A stretch of DNA of 45,395 bases, taken from contig JAQBNL010000022.1 of assembly GCA_028288585.1 (NCBI GenBank), positions 1 to 45,395 of the forward strand. Direction: 5' to 3'. A program made the translations under genes and the position numbers. Each line of letters opens with the position of its first letter. Position 1 is the stretch's first letter. The notes beneath the pieces were generated by a model. The model ran no database searches and was not told the DNA's origin. It was given only the letters and a program-made list of their open reading frames with translations. The DNA is from Chitinophagaceae bacterium. Lineage in GTDB: Bacteria > Bacteroidota > Bacteroidia > Chitinophagales > Chitinophagaceae. This document shows, one piece after another, positions 8,941-16,701 of the stretch.

Positions 8941-9312
8941 ATGACTGACCTCTCTTTAAATAAAGACATGAACCTTGAAGTAACGGCAAGGTTTATCGGT
9001 AAAGGACATGATAGTGCTCTTACAGATGCTTATACTGTTCGGCTCTATGATAAAGATATCTTTGAAGATGATTTTTTAGGCGAGACCAGACTTGATGAAA
9101 ATGGTGTAGCGAAAATATCTTTTACCCATGATGCATTTGCGGATCCTTTAAACCTTGATGATAAACCCGATTTTTATTTCGTTGTTTATAAACATAAGCA
9201 GGAGATATTTAAAACAAAAGTTTTAGAGAACCTCGATATTGAAACAATAGAGAAATTTAAAATGGGAGAAGGAGAGGTTATCGATCTGGGAACTTTCCTG
9301 GTGGACGGATAA
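8941..9312 (+). CDS. Conserved-looking small cytosolic protein of unknown function
   Basis: The 123-residue protein is acidic and soluble, with no signal peptide or membrane helix. The pattern is beta-rich: LEVTARFIGKGHDSALTDAY, then YTVRLYDKDIFEDDFLGETR (about residues 31-50), then FYFVVYKHKQEIFKT. The string YDKDIFEDDFLGE resembles the Ca2+-binding loop and DDFLG turn of C2 domains, so a C2-like or transthyretin-like beta sandwich is possible. This is inferred from a short motif only. It has its own candidate promoter. Its stop codon directly abuts the stop codon of the convergent gene (9310-9312 and 9313-9315), leaving no space for a dedicated terminator. I do not recognise the family. Confidence 0.7.
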   Translation: MTDLSLNKDMNLEVTARFIGKGHDSALTDAYTVRLYDKDIFEDDFLGETRLDENGVAKISFTHDAFADPLNLDDKPDFYFVVYKHKQEIFKTKVLENLDIETIEKFKMGEGEVIDLGTFLVDG

Positions 9313-10335
9313 TTATGGTTTCTTTTTTACTTTAACCTTGGATGGTGTTGTTTTAGTTTTAGTTTCTGTTTTTACCGGCTTGTCTTCATCATTTTCATCA
9401 TTAACCATCCCGTTATTTTTTAATTTGCTTTGATCAATATCGCCATTGGCATCTCTTATAGGATTCGGAATGGGCTCATCACCTTCTTTTAACTTTTGTG
9501 TAAATACCTTATCAATATGTACCCATTTGCCATCTTTCCATTTTAATCCTTCATAATCACCATCACCTATATAAGTGTATTTCTTTTGTGTTTCTTCTGT
9601 CTCTGATACCAGGTGTTCGTAAATGATAATATCCTGGTCATCATCGTATACAAGCCGGGGACTCGCATTCTTCTTGTATTCTAAAATTAACCTGGCAGGA
9701 TTTTGTTTTAAGGAAGCATTATCAGAAAAATTAAAATAAAAACCTCCAAATATTGGCTGATCATTTTCAAAAGATAAAACCTCTATAATCTTTTTATTAC
9801 TGCGGATATTATTTTCATCATAGCCCAGCAGCGTATAATAATTTTTACCGCCAGCCTGTGTCTGGATTAATTTATAATATACAGCGCCCATCCAGCCAAA
9901 ATTATTTCCTATAGTATCAGCCATCTTATTGGTAACATCCGATTTATCGATCAGTGGAAACAATTTTAATGAGCCATCAGCAGTTCTCATTTGAATAGCG
10001 CCATGCTGGCGTACCACATTATCATTAATAACCATCTGCCACGTAAATATTTTAAAGGAACTGTCAGGTGGCGAAAGCCTGGAAATGGTTAACAAAGAAT
10101 CGAAAGAATAATGAAATGAGTTTTTAACTTTCAATGCCCTTACAAAAATTTTAGTGAATTCACTGTCTGCTAAAAAACGGTCTCCCGCGGTTCTTCCCTG
10201 TATTATTTTTAATGACAAGACCTTTAATGAATCTTCTTTTTTCTGTAATATTTTAAGATCCGGCGACGTGATCCTTTGTGCAGAAACAAGAGTATTAAAA
10301 AATAAGAAGATCAGGCAGAAGGCGGGCTTATTCAT
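9313..10335 (-). CDS. Secreted protein of unknown function
   Basis: 340 residues with a clear Sec signal peptide (MNKPAFCLIFLFFNTLVSAQ, cleavage probably after SAQ). The mature part has an aromatic-rich segment GNNFGWMGAVYYKLIQTQAG and YTLLGYDENNIRSNKKIIEV at about residues 140-185, followed by FYFNFSDNASLKQNPARLI. The C-terminus is a low-complexity lysine/threonine-rich tail (ETKTKTTPSKVKVKKKP). I do not recognise a named domain, although similar ~300-residue exported proteins are common in Bacteroidota. It lies 74 bases downstream of gmhB on the same strand, so it may be the last gene of that operon or have its own promoter. It ends flush against the stop codon of the convergent 8941 gene. 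Confidence 0.75.
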   Translation of the reverse strand: MNKPAFCLIFLFFNTLVSAQRITSPDLKILQKKEDSLKVLSLKIIQGRTAGDRFLADSEFTKIFVRALKVKNSFHYSFDSLLTISRLSPPDSSFKIFTWQMVINDNVVRQHGAIQMRTADGSLKLFPLIDKSDVTNKMADTIGNNFGWMGAVYYKLIQTQAGGKNYYTLLGYDENNIRSNKKIIEVLSFENDQPIFGGFYFNFSDNASLKQNPARLILEYKKNASPRLVYDDDQDIIIYEHLVSETEETQKKYTYIGDGDYEGLKWKDGKWVHIDKVFTQKLKEGDEPIPNPIRDANGDIDQSKLKNNGMVNDENDEDKPVKTETKTKTTPSKVKVKKKP

Positions 10336-10409
10336 TCAGGCAAAAACTTTGAACAAAAGAAACACAATTTGAACAACTTTATTGCCGCAATATAAAATTT
10401 AACGATAAC

Positions 10410-10961
10410 TTATAACGCTTTGGCAACAGCTAAAAGATCGGGGAATACAATGTCTACCATTGGGTGCTGAACCCCAAGGTGCGGATGAGTGGAAGGTATA
10501 AATATATTTATAGCCGTACCAAGGTTTCTGCCAAATTCCATATCGCTTATAGTATTACCTATCATTACACTCCTGGAGAAATCAACTTCAGGAAATTCAC
10601 TTTTTGCCTGTAAACCCATGCCAGGGTTAGGTTTCCGGTTTTGACTTGCGTCATCCAGGTCACAACAAAAATAAACTTTGGTAATTTTTCCTCCTGCAGT
10701 AGCCACTTCCTCAAGCAAATTTTTATGTATCAGTTTAAGGTCTTCTAATTTAGTAAGTCCTTTTGCAACACCACGCTGGTTAGTAATAATAAAAATATTA
10801 CCGAACCTTTCTGTAAATTTTTTTATCGCTTCCTTAGTGCCGGGAAAGAATTTAAACTCATCCCACGTATTAATATAGTCCATGTGCTTTTCATTATTTA
10901 TCACACCATCACGATCTAAAAATAATGTCCAGCTTTTGTCTATGCTTTTCAAATCAATCAT
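10410..10961 (-). CDS. gmhB: D-glycero-D-manno-heptose 1,7-bisphosphate phosphatase (HAD-IIIA family)
   Basis: A 183-residue HAD phosphatase. Motif I is FLDRDGVINNE (about residues 15-25), motif II is IITNQRGVAKGL (about residues 57-68), the lysine/proline loop is NRKPNPGMGLQAK, and motif III is VMIGNTISDMEFGRNLG. The architecture and TNQ-type motif II match GmhB, which removes the C7 phosphate during ADP- or GDP-heptose synthesis. The zinc-binding loop before RKPNPG is reduced: only FCC precedes it instead of the usual CxH...CxC set, so zinc may be absent. Its place 32 bases after gmhA supports the heptose role. A heptose kinase/nucleotidyltransferase is not in this window. Confidence 0.85.
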   Translation of the reverse strand: MIDLKSIDKSWTLFLDRDGVINNEKHMDYINTWDEFKFFPGTKEAIKKFTERFGNIFIITNQRGVAKGLTKLEDLKLIHKNLLEEVATAGGKITKVYFCCDLDDASQNRKPNPGMGLQAKSEFPEVDFSRSVMIGNTISDMEFGRNLGTAINIFIPSTHPHLGVQHPMVDIVFPDLLAVAKAL

Positions 10962-10977
10962 AACTTACGCAAGTCTT

Positions 10978-11005
10978 TCCTTCAGGGGGAGATTTAGAGG
11001 GGGTT
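10978..11005 (-). repeat. C-rich interspersed element over the 3' end of gmhA
   Basis: On the minus strand the sequence AACCCCCTCTAAATCTCCCC (from 11005 downward) is followed by CTGAAGG. From memory this resembles a dispersed C-rich intergenic element of Bacteroidota whose full form ends in a G-rich complementary half, here degraded. It supplies the last three residues (NPL) and the stop codon of gmhA. Confidence 0.45.
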
Positions 11006-11572
11006 AAAATATTGTTCTTCTGTCAATTGGCAAATGATGTGTCCCAGCATAATATGGCTTTCCTGTATACGTGGTGTATCATCACTGGGAACATTTATTA
11101 AATAATCTGCAAGCTTTTTTAATTTGCCGCCACTTTCGCCTGTAAACGCAATGGTGATCATTTCCTTTTCTTTAGCGGCCTCAAAAGCATTTAAAATATT
11201 TTTACTGTTGCCTGATGTACTTAAACCTACCAGCACATCACCTTTATTACCGATGCCTTTTACCAGTCTTGAATAAATAACATCGTACCCATAGTCATTT
11301 CCAATTGCAGTAATATAGGAAGTATTACAATGCAAAGCTTCTGCAGGAAGTGCATCCCTGTCAGTATAAAACCTTCCGGTTAGTTCTGCTGCTAAATGCT
11401 GGGCATCTGCGGCGCTTCCTCCATTACCACAAAATAAAACCTTGTTACCATTTTTAAATGCAGTAACCAAAATATAGGAACAGTCTTTTACTGTTTGCAA
11501 TATTTTATCATCTGACAGGATGTTATTTATTACATCTACTGAAGCCTGGATTATATTTTTAATTTTTTCCAT
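10994..11572 (-). CDS. gmhA: Sedoheptulose-7-phosphate isomerase (SIS domain)
   Basis: 192 residues forming a single SIS domain. Visible motifs are VLFCGNGGSAADAQHLAAEL (about residues 44-63; the GNGGSA loop binds the sugar phosphate), LTGRFYTDRDALPAEAL, VGLSTSGNSKNILNAFEAAK (about residues 114-133) and the C-terminal histidine segment QESHIMLGHIICQL. This is the full GmhA pattern. It converts sedoheptulose-7-phosphate to D-glycero-D-manno-heptose-7-phosphate, the first step toward nucleotide-activated heptose for surface glycans. Its ATG overlaps the stop codon of the upstream GT4 gene (TGATG). The last codons and stop lie within a C-rich interspersed element. Confidence 0.93.
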   Translation of the reverse strand: MEKIKNIIQASVDVINNILSDDKILQTVKDCSYILVTAFKNGNKVLFCGNGGSAADAQHLAAELTGRFYTDRDALPAEALHCNTSYITAIGNDYGYDVIYSRLVKGIGNKGDVLVGLSTSGNSKNILNAFEAAKEKEMITIAFTGESGGKLKKLADYLINVPSDDTPRIQESHIMLGHIICQLTEEQYFNPL

Positions 11573-12714
11573 CAGGTTATTTTATCTGCAAGAGTAATGA
11601 TAGCCTGTACCATATTGTCCCAGCTATATTTTTTTTTCTCTTCACGAAGGTGAGGCAAAAAATAATTATCACCTAATTGAAAAAACTCGATGATTTTATT
11701 GGCAATATCCTTTGCATCCGGTTCAGCAATAAGACCAATTTTCCCCGGAACCATGTCAGGCAATCCACCGACATTGGTAACTATCATAGGTTTTTCGAAA
11801 TGATAGGCTAGGGGAGTAACCCCGCTTTGCGTTGCATGGCGGTAAGGCTGAACAACACAATCTGCAGCACAGAGATAATATTTTACTTCACTATCGGGAA
11901 TGAAATCTGTATGTAAAATAAGCCAGTCTCTTATTCCCAGTTTATTAATTAACTGTTCATATATTTTCCTGTCATCATAAAATTCACCAGCCACCAATAA
12001 TTTAACCTGTTGATTTTGATCTTTTAAAATTTTCATTGCTTCCAGCAAAATATCGAGTCCTTTATATTTTCTAATAAAACCAAAGAACAAAATTATTTTT
12101 TCATCTAAACCAATTCCCAATTTTTCTCTTGCTTCATCTTTACTTACTATTTCACCAAAATTATCATACAAAGGATGAGGAATAAATTGCGAAGGCTTAT
12201 TCATCACAAATTGTTGCAGGTCCCTTAAAACATTTTTACTCATCGTTATAAATGCATCCACAGGCTTTACAAAATACTTTGTGAAAAGCGTATCGCCGGG
12301 CCGCTTCTCGTGGGGAATAATATTATCAGCAATACAAACAACTTTAGTGTGTTTATTTTTTTTTGCTCTTCGCAAAATAGTGCCGAAGCAGGGGCCCATA
12401 AACGGGAGCCAGTATCTTACAATAATAATATCAGGCTTTATCTTTCTTAATTCATTACCAACTTTTATCCAGTTAAAAGGATTAATTGAGTTGATGGAAA
12501 CTTTTATTTTTAGGTCAGCCGGTGGCAGTTCATTGGAATATTGAGTTGTGCCCGGGAATAAAATTTTGGGGTATTGAAGAGAAAAAGTATAAATAGTGGT
12601 ATCAAAGCCCTGTGCCATAAACTCTCTTGCAAGCCGCTCATTAAAAGAAGCAATACCGCCACCGCGTAACGGGTATGCAGAGCCTATGAGGATGATTTTT
12701 TTTGGCTGGCTCAT
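11572..12714 (-). CDS. GT4-family glycosyltransferase
   Basis: 380 residues, GT-B fold. The N-terminal domain starts IILIGSAYPLRGGGIASFNE, with the glycine-rich acceptor-side loop GGGIASFNERLAREF. The second domain has the donor site region ILFFGFIRKYKGLDILLEAM (about residues 206-225), then QPYRHATQSGVTPLAYHFEK and PMIVTNVGGLPDMVPG near residues 325-345. It is the third gene after a GT2 gene (8-base gap) and overlaps gmhA by one base, so it is likely to act on a heptose-containing or related surface glycan. Donor and acceptor are inferred only from this context. Confidence 0.87.
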   Translation of the reverse strand: MSQPKKIILIGSAYPLRGGGIASFNERLAREFMAQGFDTTIYTFSLQYPKILFPGTTQYSNELPPADLKIKVSINSINPFNWIKVGNELRKIKPDIIIVRYWLPFMGPCFGTILRRAKKNKHTKVVCIADNIIPHEKRPGDTLFTKYFVKPVDAFITMSKNVLRDLQQFVMNKPSQFIPHPLYDNFGEIVSKDEAREKLGIGLDEKIILFFGFIRKYKGLDILLEAMKILKDQNQQVKLLVAGEFYDDRKIYEQLINKLGIRDWLILHTDFIPDSEVKYYLCAADCVVQPYRHATQSGVTPLAYHFEKPMIVTNVGGLPDMVPGKIGLIAEPDAKDIANKIIEFFQLGDNYFLPHLREEKKKYSWDNMVQAIITLADKIT

Positions 12715-12722
12715 GAAGAATA

Positions 12723-13670
12723 TTAAGCGTTGAATCCTGTCTTTTCTTCTATAAGATAATAATTTCTGTCCCCGGCATTGCGGGAAACCAATTCCCCGAG
12801 AAAGCCCGCCAGGAAAAGCTGCGTACCGATTATCATTGCGAGCATGGCAAAGAAAAATAAGGGCCGCTGCGTGAACCCTGTTTGATCAAAGAAAAATTTT
12901 GAAATGCCAAGATAAAGGGATACGCCGAAACCGAATAAAAAAGCAATGGTTCCCCAAAGTCCGAAAAAGTGCATTGGGTTTTTCCTGAATTTTCCAACAA
13001 AAACAATGGAAGCAAGATCTAAAAATCCATTAATAAATCTTCTCCATCCAAATTTTGTTTTACCATATTTACGTGGATGATGCTGAACTACTTTCTCACC
13101 GAATTTTTTAAAGCCGGCCCACTTGGCAAGCAAAGGGATGTAGCGATGCATCTCACCATACACCTCAATGCTCTTCACAACTTTTTTCCTGTATGATTTT
13201 AGTCCGCAATTAAAGTCATGCAAATAAATTCCTGATGCTTTCCTGGTAGCGGCGTTAAAAAGTTTTGAAGGAATATTTTTACTTAGCTTATTATCATATC
13301 TTTTTTTCTTCCAGCCACTAACAATATCAAATCCATTTTCAAGGGTCATTTTCCTTAATTCCGGTATTTCATCGGGGCTATCCTGCAAATCGGCATCCAT
13401 CGTTATCACCACATCTCCCTGCGATGCTTTAAAGCCTTCATTTAATGCTGCGCTTTTACCATAATTGCGCTGGAACTTTATTCCTTTGATGTTTGGATTT
13501 TGCTTTCTTAATTCCTCAATTATTTTCCATGAATTATCTGTGCTGCCATCATCTACCATTATTATCTCGTAGCTGTAATTGTTTTCGAGCATTACTTTTT
13601 CTATCCATGCAGATAGTTCGGGTAACGATTCAGCTTCATCAAGAAGAGGGATGATAATTGAGAGATCCAT
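12723..13670 (-). CDS. GT2-family glycosyltransferase (DPM1/GtrB-like), membrane-anchored
   Basis: A 315-residue GT-A enzyme opening MDLSIIIPLLDEAESLPELS. The nucleotide-sugar site includes EIIMVDDGSTDNSW (about residues 35-48), and the metal-binding DxD-type motif is in ITMDADLQDSPDEIPE (about residues 89-104). The catalytic-domain end has HDFNCGLKSYRKKV. Two C-terminal membrane helices follow (about residues 235-258 and 270-295). This arrangement is typical of polyprenyl-phosphate sugar transferases (GtrB/DPMS type), which load a sugar on undecaprenyl phosphate. It lies 5 bases from the DUF4199 gene and 8 bases from the GT4 gene, in one operon. Confidence 0.88.
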   Translation of the reverse strand: MDLSIIIPLLDEAESLPELSAWIEKVMLENNYSYEIIMVDDGSTDNSWKIIEELRKQNPNIKGIKFQRNYGKSAALNEGFKASQGDVVITMDADLQDSPDEIPELRKMTLENGFDIVSGWKKKRYDNKLSKNIPSKLFNAATRKASGIYLHDFNCGLKSYRKKVVKSIEVYGEMHRYIPLLAKWAGFKKFGEKVVQHHPRKYGKTKFGWRRFINGFLDLASIVFVGKFRKNPMHFFGLWGTIAFLFGFGVSLYLGISKFFFDQTGFTQRPLFFFAMLAMIIGTQLFLAGFLGELVSRNAGDRNYYLIEEKTGFNA

Positions 13671-13675
13671 TTATA

Positions 13676-14188
13676 TTAATTTAAATCCTGAAAGGGCTGT
13701 GGGTGTTTTTTAGTAATGGCAGCTCCAATTAAAGAAGCTATAGCGCCGGTAATAAGATAGAATAACAATATTCCGCCAACCATTCCGATCATGAAAAAGC
13801 GTTTCGTCATTTCAATTCCTTTCTCCATATTATCTTCAGAAATATTTTTGTTTGATTGCATCTGTTTTCTTGCTGCGTCTAATGCCTGTTCTTTAAATTC
13901 AGGAAATACGGAAATAAAAATCACTGAATAAGCGATCATGATGATAGTTACCAATGCCGAAATTTTAAATCCATGCGCAAAATAATTTCCAAATGTAGAG
14001 TTGTAATTTATTTGTTTTCCATATTGGGAAATGGCTATTACTACTCCTGTAATAAAAATAATATAGGACAGCCATTTTAACGAACTATCAACAGCCATTC
14101 CAGAAAATGTCATTCCTAAGGTAATAGCAATCATTACCAGGCCTATCACAAATCCCTTCGTAATGGTAGATGTAATCTTCTGTTCCAT
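13676..14188 (-). CDS. DUF4199 family membrane protein
   Basis: 170 residues with four predicted membrane helices: about residues 13-33, 37-56, 74-95 and 140-165. The soluble connector VFPEFKEQALDAARKQMQSN lies between helices three and four. The layout matches the DUF4199 family, found widely in Bacteroidota next to GT2 glycosyltransferase and dihydroorotase-like genes, but of unknown function. Here it sits 5 bases from both neighbours, so it is firmly embedded in the operon. That context fits an accessory role for the membrane-bound GT2, though this is an inference. Confidence 0.8.
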   Translation of the reverse strand: MEQKITSTITKGFVIGLVMIAITLGMTFSGMAVDSSLKWLSYIIFITGVVIAISQYGKQINYNSTFGNYFAHGFKISALVTIIMIAYSVIFISVFPEFKEQALDAARKQMQSNKNISEDNMEKGIEMTKRFFMIGMVGGILLFYLITGAIASLIGAAITKKHPQPFQDLN

Positions 14189-14193
14189 ATTAA

Positions 14194-15453
14194 TTAATTT
14201 ATTTCATTCAAAAATAGCCTGTCTCCGTTAATAATCCCAAACGATTTTCCTTTCAGCTTTTTTCCTATGTACGGCGTATTACGTGACCTGGAATAAATAT
14301 TCTTCTCATTAAAAATATATTCGGCTGCAGGATCAAATAAAGTAAGATTTGCTTTAGCGCCTGGTGCAATTTGCGGCAGGTTAATGTTGAATATTTTCCT
14401 GATATTTTCAGTCTGCATATTTATAAAATCATTGCTGTCAATTCCACAAATTCCTGCAACCCCAAACACACTTTCTAAACCTGTCATTCCATATTTTGCA
14501 TATTCAAATTCGCAGGTCTTATCATCCCAGTGTTGCGGCTGATGGTGCGATGCAATAAAATCTATTATGCCACTTTTAATTGCTTTGCGCAAAGCAAGCA
14601 TATCATCTTTCGTTCTTAATGGAGGATTAACTTTTAAATTAGTATCATACTCTTTCATATCCTCATCATTAAAAAATAAATGATATGGCGTAACTGAGCA
14701 GCTAACCTGTAAACCATCTTTTTTCGCTTTTGAAATTATCTCTAATGATCGTTTTGTTGAAATGCCGGTAAAATGAATTTTTGAACCGGTATATTTTACA
14801 AGTTCAATATCCCTGGCAATTAATATTTCTTCAGATATGGCAGGCTTACCGGGCAGGCCTAATTGAATTGAAAAAATTCCTTCATTCATCAATCCATTTG
14901 TTGCAATGTTTTTATCATCAGGTAGCTGGATAATAGTTCCATCAATTGCTTTAATATATTCCAAAGCTTTAAGCATGATACCCGAAGATTGTAAAGAGCT
15001 AATGCCATCAGAAAAAGCAATAGCTCCTGAATTTCGCATATCATACATCTCACCCAGATCTTTTCCCTCTGCATTTTTTGTTATGGCCCCAATGGGATGA
15101 ATTGTAACAGGTAAATTTTTGCTTCGCTGAACAATATATTCTACCTGGGATTTATTGTGCACAGGAGGGTTGGTATTGGGAATAAGCATCACTTCAGTGT
15201 ATCCCCCTGCCGCGGCCGCTTTACTACCGGTTTCTAAAGTTTCTTTATGTTCGTTGCCGGGGTCGCAAAAATTAGCAAAACAATCCATCCACCCTACAGA
15301 TACGTGAAGATTTTTGTGTTGTATAATTGTATCTGCTGAAGAATTTATATTCTTTTCAATTTGGACGATAACACCATTGTCAATTAAAATATCGGTGGGC
15401 TTTGTGTTGGGAGAAGATGAACTAATAATTACATCCTTAAGTAAAACCTTCAT
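14194..15453 (-). CDS. Dihydroorotase-like protein with lost metal ligands (probably non-catalytic)
   Basis: 419 residues with the amidohydrolase barrel of class I dihydroorotase. NTNPP (residues 93-97), NPPLRTKDD and KANLTLFDP are retained. Active dihydroorotases have D-x-H-x-H-x-R-x-PG at the first strand; here the segment is DCFANFCDPG (residues 57-66), so both metal histidines and the substrate arginine are replaced. The catalytic aspartate motif IATDHAPH reads IASHHQPQ (residues 301-308), and a further histidine is missing in IHFTGIST (compare HVxHVST). The enzyme is therefore unlikely to hydrolyse dihydroorotate. Non-catalytic PyrC homologues are known that scaffold aspartate transcarbamoylase, and this may be one. 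It heads a six-gene operon. Confidence 0.85.
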   Translation of the reverse strand: MKVLLKDVIISSSSPNTKPTDILIDNGVIVQIEKNINSSADTIIQHKNLHVSVGWMDCFANFCDPGNEHKETLETGSKAAAAGGYTEVMLIPNTNPPVHNKSQVEYIVQRSKNLPVTIHPIGAITKNAEGKDLGEMYDMRNSGAIAFSDGISSLQSSGIMLKALEYIKAIDGTIIQLPDDKNIATNGLMNEGIFSIQLGLPGKPAISEEILIARDIELVKYTGSKIHFTGISTKRSLEIISKAKKDGLQVSCSVTPYHLFFNDEDMKEYDTNLKVNPPLRTKDDMLALRKAIKSGIIDFIASHHQPQHWDDKTCEFEYAKYGMTGLESVFGVAGICGIDSNDFINMQTENIRKIFNINLPQIAPGAKANLTLFDPAAEYIFNEKNIYSRSRNTPYIGKKLKGKSFGIINGDRLFLNEIN

Positions 15454-15539
15454 TAGGTTTATAAAAATTTGATTGCGCTAAGATAATGGAAATAATTAAA
15501 GGTAGCCCGGGGTGAAAAATGAGGTAGTGTATCAGTTTC

Positions 15540-15600
15540 CGATTTAATGAGTTACGGATTACACAGATTCCGATAGTATATCAGTGAAAATCTGTAATCA
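15540..15600. repeat. Imperfect inverted repeats in the 15.5-kb intergenic region
   Basis: GATTACACAGATT (15557-15569) faces AATCTGTAATC (15589-15599), complementary apart from a two-base bulge. The phrase TAGTGTATCAGT (from 15525) recurs as TAGTATATCAGT (from 15573). The structure suggests an interspersed palindromic element. No coding potential was seen here. Confidence 0.45.
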
Positions 15601-15614
15601 ATGGCAAAAGATTT

Positions 15615-15746
15615 TCAACATTCACTGGCCACCTGCGCCTGGGTGAGAATTTTATTTTCCCTCATCGATCTTATTTTTTCTCCAACTTGCTTTATTCCAT
15701 TTTTATTCCTGGCATATCTGCGCACTCTTTTTGTTTTAGGAAACAT
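15615..15746 (-). pseudogene. N-terminal fragment of an XRE-family helix-turn-helix regulator
   Basis: A 43-codon frame from ATG 15746 starts MFPKTKRVRRYARNKNGIKQ and continues VGEKIRSMRENKILTQAQVA before ending in SEC and a TGA. The second part matches the first two helices of an XRE/Cro DNA-binding domain (xxGxxIRxxRxxKxLTQxxxAxEC). The expected recognition helix and the rest of the domain are missing, and no continuation appears in any frame after the stop. It is best read as the remnant of a regulator gene lost by deletion. It lies between the minus-strand operon and the ECF/FecR/Sus locus. Confidence 0.55.
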
Positions 15747-16033
15747 GTAAAATTGTAAATATTTTTTTAGTAAAATCAATTCAAAAAGGATGTGCAACTT
15801 TTGATAGCACACGGGAAAGGTTGCCTTGGTAATGACCAGTCTCAAAAAAAAGAAAAAACTTTATTTATTGCATCCTTATCTTTTTTATCAGGCTAACATT
15901 GCAATACAAGAAACCGGCTAATAATTATTTTCTGTTCCTGCATACACCTCACCGGCGATTTTTAAAGAACTTTTAAATTTTCGCCAGGTTCATCAAAAAT
16001 CCGAGTGAAAAATATTTTAGAAATTCTTTTGTT

Positions 16034-16041
16034 TATTTTTG
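16034..16041 (+). promoter_or_regulatory. -7 element of the ECF sigma gene
   Basis: TATTTTTG matches TAnnTTTG. The in-frame TTG at 16039 overlaps it, so translation should begin at ATG 16075 instead. No clear -33 element was found. Confidence 0.4.
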
Positions 16042-16074
16042 ATTTGCCACCCTGAGATACTCTTAAATCACGCA

Positions 16075-16656
16075 ATGAAATTATCCGATAACGATATGGA
16101 CTATATTTCCGGGTTAAAAAGCGGAAGTGAAAAGGCGCTGAATGCGGCCTTCACTCAATTTTATCGGCCGTTGGTTTATTTTGCAATACGAATAATAAAA
16201 GACAAGGAGGAAGCGGAAGATATTGTTGTGTCAACTTTCTCAAAACTATGGGACCGAAGAGAAAATTTAGACAATTTGCCAAAAGTAAAAGGCTTTTTAT
16301 ACCTCACTACACGTAATGCCTGTATCGATTTTGTGAGAAAAACGAAAAAAAATAATGAACTGCAAAAGGATCTTCTCTATTTAATTAAGCCTGAAGCCGG
16401 AGACGATTTTGAAGAAATCCGTGCCGAATTGCTGGGAGATATATTTAAAGAAATTGAAAAGCTACCTTCCCTATGCCGGCAGGTATTTGAGTTAAGCGTG
16501 TTCAAGGGCCTGAAATCAAAAGAGATTTCAGAACGGATGCACATTTCAGTCAGCAATGTCACTTCCCAAAAATCAAGAGCTGTACAATTACTAAGAACGA
16601 CGATTCTTAAAAAAATATTGAGTATTCTTTTATTATTTCTTTTGACAAAACAATAA
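16075..16656 (+). CDS. ECF sigma-70 factor (FecI-like, Bacteroidota type)
   Basis: About 193 residues from ATG 16075, opening MKLSDNDMDYISGLKSGSEK. Region 2 includes AFTQFYRPLVYFAIRIIKDK and EEAEDIVVSTFSKLWDRREN with the TRNACIDFVRK segment. Region 4 includes LPSLCRQVFELSVFKGLKSK and EISERMHISVSNVTSQKSRA, the helix-turn-helix that reads the -35 element. The last ~20 residues are hydrophobic (ILSILLLFLLTKQ). It belongs to the Bacteroidota FecI-like group paired with FecR and SusC/D. It probably directs transcription of the downstream Sus genes when released by FecR. ATG 16096 is an alternative start. Confidence 0.92.
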   Translation: MKLSDNDMDYISGLKSGSEKALNAAFTQFYRPLVYFAIRIIKDKEEAEDIVVSTFSKLWDRRENLDNLPKVKGFLYLTTRNACIDFVRKTKKNNELQKDLLYLIKPEAGDDFEEIRAELLGDIFKEIEKLPSLCRQVFELSVFKGLKSKEISERMHISVSNVTSQKSRAVQLLRTTILKKILSILLLFLLTKQ

Positions 16657-16701
16657 TCCCTGCGTTATATTAAATACAGAGCCGGATTTTAAATGTATAT
16701 T

